Of a stretch of 64,000 nt of DNA, positions 1 to 9,456 are shown piece after piece (the stretch's first letter is position 1; every line of letters begins with the position of its first letter). A model generated the notes under the pieces. It saw only the letters and a list, made by a program, of their open reading frames with translations, did not search any database and was not told the origin of the DNA. Both the position numbers and the translations under genes were made by a program. Origin of the DNA: Streptomyces griseoincarnatus (GTDB taxonomy: Bacteria; Actinomycetota; Actinomycetes; Streptomycetales; Streptomycetaceae); contig BMTH01000007.1 in NCBI GenBank assembly GCA_014649575.1, positions 1 through 64,000 on the forward strand, in the 5' to 3' direction.

Positions 1-497
1 TCACCCGATCCAGCATCCCGTTCGAACCAGACCGAGCACACGAACGGATAGAGAACGGCCAGTTAGCCAGCCACTTTGGCGCGAGCCTCGAAGATCATGG
101 CCCCAACGTCGTGCTTTACCGGGCAGGTCCACAGACTGCCCGACGCGCCGAAAGCTTACGGGGCCATGATCACTCGCGCCAAAGCAGCGCCACCCCAAAG
201 CCGCTCCTCCGACCTGTAACACTACTTTCCCTCGCTACGACGCATCGATGCGCGCCGCAACTGATACAGGCTTGATGACGAACCGCCCTGCAACGACGCC
301 CAATACCCCCGAGACATAAACCACCCACACATCACCCAAACGCCCAAAAGGTGAACTTTTCACCCAAATCGTACTACTCGGCGAACAGTGCTGATCCCGT
401 CAGTGGCAACATCTACATTTTCACTTGGGGACCAGCACCGTCACTGGTCAGCATCTCAGCGGGTGCCCGCTCATCCGTGCCAGGAAGGACAACTTAA
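1..497. other. Non-coding upstream region of the hsd operon with nested inverted repeats
   Basis: I recognise no gene in this stretch; the short leftward open frame over 1-222 has no recognisable content. The sequence is rich in inverted repeats. A 7-bp pair lies at 18-24/41-47. A nested structure spans 74-184. A 6-bp pair (GGTGAA/TTCACC, 3-nt loop) lies at 350-364, next to a repeated TCACCCAAA at 332-340 and 360-368. The last two are the likeliest operator for the hsd promoter. Base composition is less GC-rich than the core chromosome to the right. Confidence 0.5.
74..184. repeat. Nested imperfect inverted repeat (three stems)
   Basis: The outer arms are CTTTGGCGCGAG at 74-85 and its exact reverse complement at 173-184. 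The middle arms are GATCATGGCCCC at 93-104 and its exact complement at 160-171. The inner hairpin is CGGGCAG/CTGCCCG at 120-126/136-142 with a 9-nt loop. Outer and middle stems are separated by 7 nt on the left and 1 nt on the right. Such a fold could be a structured RNA or a recombination/transfer site of the island; nothing here decides which. Confidence 0.55.
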
Positions 498-2477
498 GTG
501 GTCGACCTGAAGAAGGACGTCTGGGCTATCGCCGACACCCTTCGCGGCGTCTATGCCCGCAACAAGGCAGGTGACGTTATCCTGCCCATGACGATCCTGC
601 GCCGTCTGGAGTGCGTCATGGCACCCCACCGCGCCGAGGTTGCCGCGATCATCGCCCAGCAGCCGAACGAGACGCTGCGCGTGAAGATGATCAAGTCCTT
701 CACCGGCGGTGTGAAGTTCTACAACACGACGAAGCACACCCTGGCCTCGGTGTACGACTCCGGCGACGACATGGCCGACAACCTGCTCGAGTACGTCCTC
801 GGCTTCAGCAAGGACATCGACGTCTTCACGTACTTCCACCTGCCCGAGCACATCGAGCGGATGAGGAAGGGCGGCATCCTCGCCACAATCGTCCGCCAGT
901 TCCGCGACCTCGACCTGTCCCCCGAGGCCGTCCCGAACTCCAAAATGGGCGAGCTGTTCGAGCACCTCATCTATATGGACTTCGAGTCGTCCAACGCTGA
1001 GTCCGGTGACCACTACACCCCCCGCGACGCGATCAACTTGCTGGTCGACTTGCTGTTCGCCGAGGACGACAAGGCCCTGTCTGGCGAAGCCATCCGCAGC
1101 ATTTACGACCCCACCGTCGGCACCGGTGGCATGCTCAGCGTGGCAGAGGAGCACCTGCACCGCATGAATCCGGATGCCGAGCTCCTCCTGTACGGGCAGG
1201 AGCTGCGTCCGGAGTCCTATGCAATGTGCCGCTCCGACATGCTCGCCAAGGGTCAGAGCACCCAGAACATCGTGCTGGGCAATACCCTGACCAAGGACCT
1301 GTTCCCGGACGATACGTTCAATTACATCCTCTCCAACCCGCCCTACGGCGTGGACTGGAAGAACATCGCCGAGCACGTGGAGAGGGAGCACAAGAGGGGC
1401 TTTAGTGGTCGCTTCGGGGCGGGCCTGCCCCCGACCTCCGACGGCGCGCTGCTGTTCGTCCAGCACGCCATCGCCAAGATGAACCCCGCTGACAGCCAGG
1501 ACGGCGGCGCCCGCGCCGGCATCGTCCTGAACGGCTCCCCGCTGTTCTCCGGCGGCGCCGGGAGCGGCTCCAGCGACATCCGAGGTTGGCTGCTGGAGAA
1601 CGACTTGATCGAAGCCATCGTCGCGCTGCCGAACGACATGTTCTACAACACCGGCATTCCCACGTACCTGTGGATCTTCGACAACAACAAGCGCCCCGAG
1701 CGCAAGGGCAAGGTGCAGCTCATCGACGCCACCGCCCTGGGCGCCAGGATGGACAAGTCCCTGGGCTCCAAGCGCGTCAAGATCAACGACGCCGCCCGTG
1801 AGCGCGTGCTCCAGCAGTACGCGGACATGGAGTCCTCGGACACGTCCAAGATCTTCGGCAACCTCGACTTCGCCTTCTGGCAGATCACCGTCGAGCGGCC
1901 TATGCGGCGGAACTTCGAGACCACACCTGAACGGGTCGCCCTCGTCGCTGAGCACAAGGCCCTAGGCAACATCGACGGCCTCATCGACGCCCTGAACTCC
2001 TTCAACGGGGGCCACTACCTCAACCGCGAAGACTTCCTCAACGACCTGGGCAAGCACCTCGGTTCCCGCAGCATCAGCTTGACCTCCGCGCAGCGCAAGG
2101 CCCTGTGGCAGACCCTCGGCGAGCGCGACGAGAACGCCGACATCTGCCGTTTCCAGTCTGGCAAGAACAAGGGGGAGCCGGAGCCCGACGTTCCACTCCG
2201 AGATACCGAGATCGTCCCCTTCGGCTGGAATGGGCACCCCAAGAGGCACGACGCCAAGGACGCCACCATCAAGGCGTACTTCAACGCCGAGGTCAAGCCG
2301 CACATCGAGGACGCCTGGATCGACCACACCAAGACCAAGGTGGGCTACGAGATCCCCTTCACCCTCCACTTCTACAAGTACGTGCCCCCGCGCACCCTCG
2401 CTGAGATCGACGCCGACCTCGACGAGTCCCTGCAGGAAATCCTCGGCCTGCTGCACAAGGTGGAGGCAAGCAAGTGA
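498..2477 (+). CDS. hsdM: Type I restriction-modification system DNA methyltransferase subunit HsdM
   Basis: This is the modification subunit of a type I restriction-modification system. It transfers methyl groups from SAM to adenine N6 as part of the HsdM2S complex and is also required for restriction. The 659-residue protein has an N-terminal HsdM helical domain (about 1-150). The N6-adenine MTase core follows, with motif I DPTVGTGG at 204-211 and catalytic motif IV NPPYG at 280-284. The GTG start at 498 has a GGAAGGAC ribosome-binding site about 8 nt upstream. The stop overlaps the hsdS start (GTGA), so the subunits are probably translationally coupled. First gene of hsdM-hsdS-hsdR. Family assignment is firm; the recognition sequence cannot be read from the sequence. 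Confidence 0.96.
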   Translation: MVDLKKDVWAIADTLRGVYARNKAGDVILPMTILRRLECVMAPHRAEVAAIIAQQPNETLRVKMIKSFTGGVKFYNTTKHTLASVYDSGDDMADNLLEYVLGFSKDIDVFTYFHLPEHIERMRKGGILATIVRQFRDLDLSPEAVPNSKMGELFEHLIYMDFESSNAESGDHYTPRDAINLLVDLLFAEDDKALSGEAIRSIYDPTVGTGGMLSVAEEHLHRMNPDAELLLYGQELRPESYAMCRSDMLAKGQSTQNIVLGNTLTKDLFPDDTFNYILSNPPYGVDWKNIAEHVEREHKRGFSGRFGAGLPPTSDGALLFVQHAIAKMNPADSQDGGARAGIVLNGSPLFSGGAGSGSSDIRGWLLENDLIEAIVALPNDMFYNTGIPTYLWIFDNNKRPERKGKVQLIDATALGARMDKSLGSKRVKINDAARERVLQQYADMESSDTSKIFGNLDFAFWQITVERPMRRNFETTPERVALVAEHKALGNIDGLIDALNSFNGGHYLNREDFLNDLGKHLGSRSISLTSAQRKALWQTLGERDENADICRFQSGKNKGEPEPDVPLRDTEIVPFGWNGHPKRHDAKDATIKAYFNAEVKPHIEDAWIDHTKTKVGYEIPFTLHFYKYVPPRTLAEIDADLDESLQEILGLLHKVEASK

Positions 2478-3745
2478 GCACCCCTCTTCCCTGGGGAGAC
2501 ACCCAGCCGCCGTGGACGATTGGTAAGGTCAAGCACCTGGGGAGCGTCACTCTCGGCAAGATGCTCCAGGCAAAAGACACAGGCCAAGACGTCCTTGCTC
2601 CGTACATGAGGGCGGCCAACGTCCAGCCTGACGGCGTTCTTGCTCTGGACGACGTGAAGGAGATGTGGTTCTCACCCTCTGAGCTGGACGTCCTCACCCT
2701 GCGGCAGGGTGACGTGGTCGTGGTCGAGGGCGGGCAGGGAGGCTTCGGACGTGCCGCGTACGTCGGTGAAGACCTCGACGGCTGGGGGTTCCAGAACTCG
2801 ATCAACCGTGTCCGGTCGAAAACTGGTAATGATGGGCGATTCCTTGCGTACTATCTGATCGCCCTGCGGGCCACCGGGTACCTCCGGAGGTACTGCAACG
2901 TCGTTTCCATGCCGCATCTGACGGCCGAGAAGCTGGCGGCCATTCCCCTCCCGCTTCCCTCCAGTCCTGAGCAACGCGCCATTGCTGATCATCTGTATCG
3001 CGAGACCGCAGAGATCGACAGGCTCATTGCCGCGCTGGAACGGTTCATTGGACAGCTACAGGAACGACGTCAAGCTGTCGTGGAGCACGAGCTTGCGGAG
3101 GTCGTGCCGGCGGCGCCCGGTACACGGCTGAAGCACCTCGTGCGGTCCGTTCGACAGGGGTGGAGCCCGCAGTGCTTTCCTTGGCCTGCAGATGGAGTCC
3201 AGACCTGGGCAGTCCTGAAAGCCGGGGCGGCCAACCGCGGGGTCTTCCGCCCGGAAGAGAACAAAGAACTCCCCGAAGACCTGGAGCCGCGTCCGTCGAC
3301 CGTGGTGCGGCATGGCGATCTCTTGGTCTCCCGAGCCAACACCCGTGACCTTGTCGGTAGCGCGGCAGTGGTGTCCGGAGATTACCCGCGGCTCATGCTG
3401 AGCGACAAGCTCTACGCTCTCGCGCTCGACGAGTCCAAGGCCTTGCCCCGGTATGTCGCCCACCTGATGGCCAGCCGCCGAGTCAGGGATTTGATCGAGA
3501 TGGCCGCGTCTGGCGCGAGCTCTTCGATGCTGAACATCAGCAGGGACGACATCGTGAACCTTCCGATGAATGTTCCTGACCCCGCTGAACAGCATCGCGT
3601 CCTCAAGCACCTCGACGAGGAAACAGCGGAGATCGACAATCTGATCACGAAGACGCAGCGGCATATCGAGCTCGTCAGGGAGCGCCGTAGGGCGCTCATC
3701 ACTGCGGCCGTGACCGGCCAGATCGACATCCCCGAGGAGGCCTGA
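2474..3745 (+). CDS. hsdS: Type I restriction-modification specificity subunit HsdS
   Basis: HsdS is the DNA-recognition subunit that sets the target of both methylation and cleavage. The 423 residues follow the usual two-half plan. Target-recognition domain 1 occupies about 10-150. A central conserved helix starts with a PEQRAIADHL-type segment near 165 and continues as a heptad-like run (EIDRLIAALERF). Target-recognition domain 2 follows, then a second helix with the same pattern (AEQHRVLKHL, EIDNLITKTQ) near the C-terminus. The repeated helices are the spacer that sets the distance between half-sites. The GTG start lies inside the hsdM stop. hsdR follows after 3 bp. The two recognition domains show no obvious similarity, so a bipartite asymmetric target is expected (inference). 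Confidence 0.94.
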   Translation: MSTPLPWGDTQPPWTIGKVKHLGSVTLGKMLQAKDTGQDVLAPYMRAANVQPDGVLALDDVKEMWFSPSELDVLTLRQGDVVVVEGGQGGFGRAAYVGEDLDGWGFQNSINRVRSKTGNDGRFLAYYLIALRATGYLRRYCNVVSMPHLTAEKLAAIPLPLPSSPEQRAIADHLYRETAEIDRLIAALERFIGQLQERRQAVVEHELAEVVPAAPGTRLKHLVRSVRQGWSPQCFPWPADGVQTWAVLKAGAANRGVFRPEENKELPEDLEPRPSTVVRHGDLLVSRANTRDLVGSAAVVSGDYPRLMLSDKLYALALDESKALPRYVAHLMASRRVRDLIEMAASGASSSMLNISRDDIVNLPMNVPDPAEQHRVLKHLDEETAEIDNLITKTQRHIELVRERRRALITAAVTGQIDIPEEA

Positions 3746-3748
3746 GCC

Positions 3749-6700
3749 GTGGTGGATCTGACCTACGAGTCGGAGTTCGAGCAGCGCATCTGCGAATACC
3801 TGGCTGCCCATGGATGGGAGTACTCCCCGAACGGGGAGGGGTACGACGCCGAACGTGCCCTGTTCCCAGAGGACGTATTCGATTGGTTCAAGGACCTGGA
3901 CCCGCAGGCATGGAAACGCAGCATCGGTTCCGGCCCGCGGGCAGACTCAGCGAAGGAGGCTCTGCTCGACCTGATCGTGCAGCTACGCTCCACCCCGCTG
4001 GACAACAGGGGCGGTGGCCCAGGCGGGACCCTGCAGTTGCTGCGCTCGAACGTCCCCGTGGGGCTGCGCGACGAGATGAAGATGGTCCAGTGGCGCCCCG
4101 CGGACCCGACGAACGCCACCCGCATGGCCGCCTACGACAAGGTGCGCCTGCGGATCATGCGGCAGGTGTACTACTCGCGGCAAAAGCCTCACGACAGCAT
4201 CGATCTGGTCGCCTTCATCAACGGCATCCCGGTGGCCACGTTCGAACTGAAGACGAACTTCAAGCAGTCCATCGACGCTGCGGTGAAGCAGTACGCCCAG
4301 GACCGTAAGCCCAAGGGAGAGCCGCTGCTGGCATTCGGTACTGGGGCGCTGGTGCACTTCGTGGTCACCGAGTCCGAGGTCCGCATGACCACTCATCTCG
4401 ACGGTGAGAACACCTACTTCCTGCCGTTCAACCAGGGCAACAACGGCGGCGCGGGCAACCCGGTCAACGAGCATGGGCCGGCCACCACGTACCTGTGGGA
4501 GCAGGTCATGGCCCGCGACACGTGGCTGGACATCTTCGGGTCCATGCTGTTCGTGGACGTCAAGACCAGCGCGAATGTGATCACGCGTGAGCGTAAGACG
4601 TCGACCAACGTGATATTCCCGCGCTTCCACCAGTGGCAGGCCGTCTCGCGGATGGTCGAGCAGGTCGAGGCTGAGAGCGCGGGGGGACGGTTTTTGATCC
4701 AGCACTCAGCCGGGTCGGGCAAGACGAACACGATCGGGTGGACTGCACACCGCCTGTCGAACCTGCACGACCGCACCGGTCGCAAGGTCTTCGACACGGT
4801 AGTGGTGATCACTGACCGCACTGTGCTCGACGACCAGATGCAGCGGGCGGTCCTGCAGATCGAGGGCAAGCCGGATTACGTCTACAACGTGGACAGGAGG
4901 GCCCGCACTGACGAGGGCTCCAAGTCCCGTGCGCTGCTCAAGGCCTTGCAGGACCGTCGCCGCATCGTGGTGGTGACCATCCAGACCTTTCCGGCTGTGC
5001 TCAAGCTCCTGTCGCAGGACGACTCGCTTGCCGGGCACCGGTTCGCGGTCATCGCGGATGAGGCGCACTCCTCGCAGGCCGGCGCCACGGCTAAGAAGGT
5101 GCGCCAGGTACTGCGCGTCGGCGGGCAGGAAGTCGACGAGGGCGCGGAGGTCGACGCCGAGGACACGATCAACGCCTTTGCTGACGTCCCGACCCCGAAC
5201 GTGTCGTTCTTCGCATTCACCGCCACCCCGAAGCCCAAGACGATCGAGTTGTTCGGGCGGCGCAAGTCGCCCGATGCCAAGCCGTCCGCGTTTGACGTGT
5301 ATTCCATGAAGCAGGCCATCCAGGAGGGGTTCATCCTGGACGTCCTGCCTCGCTACCAGAGCTACGGGACCGTTTACCAGATCGCGGAGGCGATCAAGAA
5401 GAACGGTGTCAACGTTTCCGTCGACGACGAGGACAACCTGGTCGAGAAGACTGCGGCGGCCAAAGCACTGAAGCGGTTCGTGCGCCTTCACCCGACGAAC
5501 ATCGCCCAGAAGGTCGAGATCATCGTCGAGCACTTCCGTGCCAATGTGGCCGGCCTGCTAAATGGCCACGCAAAGGCCATGATCGTGACATCGGAGCGCA
5601 AGCACGCGCTGCGTTACAAGCTGGCGGTCGACAAGTACATCAAGGCCAAGGGGTACGACCTGGGTACCTTGGTTGCGTTTTCCGGCACCCTGGACGACCC
5701 GGAGTCCGGCATCCACGAGGAGGTCTCCGAGGCCAAGATGAACCCGGGTGCCGCACGGGACCTGGCCCAAGCGTTCGCCGAGCCGAACTACCGCGTCATG
5801 ATAGCCGCGGACAAGTTCCAGACCGGGTTCGATCAGCCATTACTGTGCGCAATGTACGTCGACAAGCGCCTGGACGGCATCCAAGCGGTGCAGACCCTGT
5901 CGAGGCTGAACCGCACCTTCCGGACAGGCAACTTGGTAAAGGACCGGGTGTTCATCCTGGACTTCATCAACGAGCCCAAGGACATCAAGGCAGCCTTCGC
6001 GGAGTACTACGAGGAAGCGGAGATCGAGACCGAGACCAACCCGAACCAGCTGCACGTGTTGGCGATGGGGCTACGCACCTTCGGTGTCTTCGACACCCAG
6101 GACGTGGCCCAGTTCATCCAAGGCGCCCAGGACGGTGACCGCAACGCGATCACCGCAGCGATGAGCCGAGCCCAGGACCGGTTCGCCCAGGCATGGGACC
6201 AGGCCCAAGACGACGACACTCAGGCCGTGGAGCGGCTGGAGCAGTTCCGGAAGAACGTCTCCTCGTTCGTGCGACTGTACGACTTCCTGTCCCAGGTATA
6301 CGACTACTCTGGCTCGCCGCTCGAAGACCTGTCCGCGTTCTGTCGTGAACTGACCCAGTGGATCAAGGCCGAGCGGACACACGACGAGATCGACATCTCA
6401 AGCGCACGGCTGGTCGCCATTGAGCAGAAGGACAAGGGAGTCACGAACGCCTCGGTCACCGAGAAGGGCGACAAGCTCACCGGGCCGAGCGCGCTGGGCA
6501 CAGCCAAAGTGAAGGACCCTGAGATGGTCCCACTACTGGAGGTCATAGACACTCTCAATACCCTGTTCGACGACCTCTCGGAGTCTGCTGTCGCCGGACT
6601 GATGGCGCTCGTCATCAAGGCTGCGAAGTCGGATGAGGTGCTGAGGTCACGGGCGTTGGAGAACAGCCTCGAGAACTTCCTGAAGTCAGAGAAGGTCCGT

Positions 6701-6835
6701 GACCGGATCCTCGACACCCTGCTCGCTGCTCCCGGGGAGCTGGGAAAGGTCGTGGCCGAGGTCGTCGGCGACGGCAAGGGCCTGGACAGTATCATTGCCG
6801 GCGCTTTCCACGGAGTGCGTCTGGACGCCGAGTAG
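3749..6835 (+). CDS. hsdR: Type I restriction endonuclease subunit HsdR
   Basis: HsdR is the motor and nuclease subunit that translocates and cuts unmethylated DNA. The 1028-residue protein has the N-terminal HSDR_N nuclease domain, with the PD-(D/E)XK signature in a segment beginning DLVAFINGIP and ending FELK near residues 150-168. The superfamily 2 helicase core has Walker A AGSGKT near residue 318, Walker B DEAH near 436 and a TATPKP motif near 490. The second RecA lobe (ADKFQTGFDQP, QTLSRLNR) is followed by a helical C-terminal region that docks on HsdM/HsdS. No frameshift or missing catalytic motif is visible, so the system looks functional. GTG start 3 bp after hsdS. The palindrome TAGAAGGCCTTCTA covers the stop codon at 6833-6846. 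Confidence 0.96.
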   Translation: MVDLTYESEFEQRICEYLAAHGWEYSPNGEGYDAERALFPEDVFDWFKDLDPQAWKRSIGSGPRADSAKEALLDLIVQLRSTPLDNRGGGPGGTLQLLRSNVPVGLRDEMKMVQWRPADPTNATRMAAYDKVRLRIMRQVYYSRQKPHDSIDLVAFINGIPVATFELKTNFKQSIDAAVKQYAQDRKPKGEPLLAFGTGALVHFVVTESEVRMTTHLDGENTYFLPFNQGNNGGAGNPVNEHGPATTYLWEQVMARDTWLDIFGSMLFVDVKTSANVITRERKTSTNVIFPRFHQWQAVSRMVEQVEAESAGGRFLIQHSAGSGKTNTIGWTAHRLSNLHDRTGRKVFDTVVVITDRTVLDDQMQRAVLQIEGKPDYVYNVDRRARTDEGSKSRALLKALQDRRRIVVVTIQTFPAVLKLLSQDDSLAGHRFAVIADEAHSSQAGATAKKVRQVLRVGGQEVDEGAEVDAEDTINAFADVPTPNVSFFAFTATPKPKTIELFGRRKSPDAKPSAFDVYSMKQAIQEGFILDVLPRYQSYGTVYQIAEAIKKNGVNVSVDDEDNLVEKTAAAKALKRFVRLHPTNIAQKVEIIVEHFRANVAGLLNGHAKAMIVTSERKHALRYKLAVDKYIKAKGYDLGTLVAFSGTLDDPESGIHEEVSEAKMNPGAARDLAQAFAEPNYRVMIAADKFQTGFDQPLLCAMYVDKRLDGIQAVQTLSRLNRTFRTGNLVKDRVFILDFINEPKDIKAAFAEYYEEAEIETETNPNQLHVLAMGLRTFGVFDTQDVAQFIQGAQDGDRNAITAAMSRAQDRFAQAWDQAQDDDTQAVERLEQFRKNVSSFVRLYDFLSQVYDYSGSPLEDLSAFCRELTQWIKAERTHDEIDISSARLVAIEQKDKGVTNASVTEKGDKLTGPSALGTAKVKDPEMVPLLEVIDTLNTLFDDLSESAVAGLMALVIKAAKSDEVLRSRALENSLENFLKSEKVRDRILDTLLAAPGELGKVVAEVVGDGKGLDSIIAGAFHGVRLDAE

Positions 6836-7398
6836 AAGGCCTTCTAATGGCTGGGACTCCCACGTATCAGAACCGGGACGACCAGCGCGACACCATCTCG
6901 ACAAACCGAGCAGCACACCGATGGTCGCCCATGAGCTCTGTGTGGACGGCAGCCCCGGGGTGGGTCCTCCGCTAGCAAAACCTGGTGGCCAACCCTCCAC
7001 AACCTCTGCATGGCGCTGGGGAGGTGTACACGGCAGAGATTCACCGCGCATGCGCTTCCATGTGGCAGGCCCAACGTTCTGCGGTTGCTGGGTTGACGGG
7101 TTGGCTTCCGGCGAACAGTCGGAGAAGGTGCCCCGCTCCTTGGGCCCACGCAGAGGAGCTTGCCGACGCGGTTGTGTTCACACTGACGAGAGGTGGACGA
7201 CGCGTCCGCGCCGCTGGCCTGCTCTGCCAGCGTCCGCGATGCAGCATGTGATGCGGCGGTCGAAGCCAGGTCGTTGGACGCCTCAGTGCCGCACGCCGGT
7301 GCGGGCAACCTGCCAGCGCGGTCTTGTTCCAGATCTCTGGCCATGACGATCACGAGGGCTCTAGTCTGAGTGACCATCAGAGCGCACAAGGGGTGGGT
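6836..7398. other. Gap between hsdR and the AIPR gene, no convincing gene
   Basis: About 560 bp separate hsdR from the next gene. Short open frames exist (for example 6985-7251 rightward) but none has a recognisable domain, a good ribosome-binding site or Streptomyces-like codon bias. I see no transposase remnant. The right end holds the likely promoter of the AIPR gene, so that gene is probably transcribed separately from hsd. Confidence 0.5.
7362..7367 (+). promoter_or_regulatory. Candidate -10 box of the AIPR gene
   Basis: TAGTCT fits the streptomycete TANNNT -10 pattern and lies 31 bp upstream of the GTG at 7399. No clear -35 is visible at 17-18 bp. The box lies downstream of the ATG at 7324, which argues that the longer reading from that ATG is not used. 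Confidence 0.35.
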
Positions 7399-9456
7399 GT
7401 GAAAGATCTTCAGATTCGGCAGCTAGAAACGGCCCTGACGGAGCAATTCGAGGGCTTTATCGATATGACCGACCTGGACGGGCGGAATGAGAACATCCTT
7501 CGCCCAGCATTCCTCAGCCGCGCGTTGGCTGCGCTGGCCGTGCTCGAAGTGACGGGTCTGGACCGGGAGCAGGCGGCGGCGTGCGTCATCGACGGTTTCG
7601 ACGACCAGGGAATTGATGCCATCGCAGTCGATGCCGACGCGCCCCACATTTGGATTGTCCAGGCCAAATGGAGCAGCACCGGCGATGCAACGTTCGACCA
7701 GAAGGCCCTTCTCGCCGTCAAGGAGGGGCTGAAGAAGCTCGTCCATAGCCAGTATGACCGCTTCAACAAAAAACTTCAACCCATAGTTCCGGCACTGAAC
7801 TCCGCTTTGGGTAACCCCCGCGTACAGATCACTATTGTCCCGGCCCTGGCTGGTGACCGCAACTTGTCAGCTGGCATCCAGCGGGATTTCGATGATCTAA
7901 AGAGCGAATACAACGACCCGCAGGAGATTCTACGGGTTGAGCCACTCTTGCTGCAGCACTTCATCAATGCTCTACGGGCAGGGCTCGACGATCCGAGGGT
8001 CGATCTCAAAGCACGAATGCCCGACTTCCGCTTCCACTATGACCCCTATTTGGCTTACTATGGCACGCTCACCGCAGATCAAGTTGCCGATTGGTACGCA
8101 GAGCATCGTCACCGCCTGTTCCACCGCAACATCCGCTATCCACTGGGACTTACCAGAATCAATTCAGAGCTGGTAGGAACAGTTTTGCATGAACCTGAGC
8201 ATTTCTGGTACTTCCACAATGGCATCACTGTGCTGTGCGACGAACTCGACGTTAGTCCACGTGGCGACCTAGAGCTCTCCGGCGCAAGTGTGGTGAACGG
8301 GGCACAGACAGTTTCTTCCCTGCACGAGGCAGCCGAACGCTCGGCCGAGTGTGTGGCGCGGGCACGTGTCAACGTGCGGATCATCCCTCTCAAGGGGACA
8401 CCTGAGAACTTCGACCGCCGAGTGACCATCGCGACCAACACTCAGAACAGCGTAGCTGAGCAGGATTTTCGAGCTCTTGATCAAACACAGAGACGGCTCC
8501 GCTACGACTTCGACGTTACGCTAAACAAGACATATGTCATCAAGCGAGGTGAAACACCCCCGCCGGCTGCGGATGGGTGTGACATGGTCGAGGCGGCGAT
8601 CGCTCTGGCGTGCGCTCACCAAGATCCGCAAATGTCTTTCCAGGCGAAGTCCGAGCCCAATCTCTTGTGGAAGGACGAGGTCTACACCAAGATCTTCCGT
8701 CGTCCGGATGCCCGGCGAGTATGGCGAGCCGTCCAGATACTGCGAGCGGTGAAGCAGGTATTGGGTTCTCTGCAGCAGGGGTTGGAGGGTCGCGCTAGCG
8801 TCTTCGCGGACCAAGGGGAGTATCTGATCGGTCACCTCGTCTTCCAACAACAAGACAATTGGACCGCGTGCCCTGAAGGCGACTGGGAGAAGCTGCTCAC
8901 GCGAATCCCGAGTTCGACTGAAACTGCTTTGCGCTGGGCAATGCACGCCCTCGACGGCGGTAGCAGCCAGGTTGGCAAGGTCTTCCGCACAGCTCAGAGC
9001 TATGAACAACTAGCAGTGAGAGCTATCGAAGGCTTGCTCTCTAGCGAATCCACCCCTGAGCTCTCGCCGGACTACCAGGTGGCGGAACGGGAGAAGCGGG
9101 CGCGTCAGGCCAATGCCGTCACCGTGATCGTGGACAAGGGCGCCATCCAGGAGGGAACCCGTTTGGAGTTTAGGCCCATCGTGGGACCGGAACGCCGGGC
9201 ACTGACCGAGTGGATCGCGGAAGATCGCCGTCGAGGGTCGGCAACGTGGGTTGTGAGCAGAAGCAATAGAAGCAAGGTGCTCCTCTGGGAATGGGATGGT
9301 CAACGTTATTCGCCGAGCGCGTTGGTAATGGAGATGTTCCGTCAGGCGAACAAGCAAGGACCGAAGGCAGTGCAGGGAACTCGCCGCTGGTTCGTTCCCG
9401 GCCAGGGATCGCTTGTCGATATCGCCAACAAGATCCGCGGCGAGTCGACGGAGTAG
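7399..9456 (+). CDS. AIPR-family (abortive infection/phage resistance) protein with nuclease-like N-terminus
   Basis: The 685-residue protein carries the AIPR signature: FWYFHNGIT at 269-277 and GASVVNGAQTV at 295-305, in the order and spacing of that family, which is linked to phage abortive infection. The N-terminus has a PD-(D/E)XK-like core, DDQGID ending at D73 and VQAK ending at K90, as in Mrr-type restriction nucleases, so DNA cleavage is plausible (inference). I chose GTG 7399 over ATG 7324 because AAGGGG lies just upstream and a -10-like box lies between the two. It sits downstream of a type I R-M operon on the same strand, as a separate defence gene. Base composition is clearly lower in GC than the core genes, consistent with horizontal transfer. 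Confidence 0.82.
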   Translation: MKDLQIRQLETALTEQFEGFIDMTDLDGRNENILRPAFLSRALAALAVLEVTGLDREQAAACVIDGFDDQGIDAIAVDADAPHIWIVQAKWSSTGDATFDQKALLAVKEGLKKLVHSQYDRFNKKLQPIVPALNSALGNPRVQITIVPALAGDRNLSAGIQRDFDDLKSEYNDPQEILRVEPLLLQHFINALRAGLDDPRVDLKARMPDFRFHYDPYLAYYGTLTADQVADWYAEHRHRLFHRNIRYPLGLTRINSELVGTVLHEPEHFWYFHNGITVLCDELDVSPRGDLELSGASVVNGAQTVSSLHEAAERSAECVARARVNVRIIPLKGTPENFDRRVTIATNTQNSVAEQDFRALDQTQRRLRYDFDVTLNKTYVIKRGETPPPAADGCDMVEAAIALACAHQDPQMSFQAKSEPNLLWKDEVYTKIFRRPDARRVWRAVQILRAVKQVLGSLQQGLEGRASVFADQGEYLIGHLVFQQQDNWTACPEGDWEKLLTRIPSSTETALRWAMHALDGGSSQVGKVFRTAQSYEQLAVRAIEGLLSSESTPELSPDYQVAEREKRARQANAVTVIVDKGAIQEGTRLEFRPIVGPERRALTEWIAEDRRRGSATWVVSRSNRSKVLLWEWDGQRYSPSALVMEMFRQANKQGPKAVQGTRRWFVPGQGSLVDIANKIRGESTE

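Noticed and set aside
6985..7251. 88-codon frame between hsdR and the AIPR gene
   Set aside because: No homology recognised, no ribosome-binding site, and codon choice is unlike neighbouring genes.
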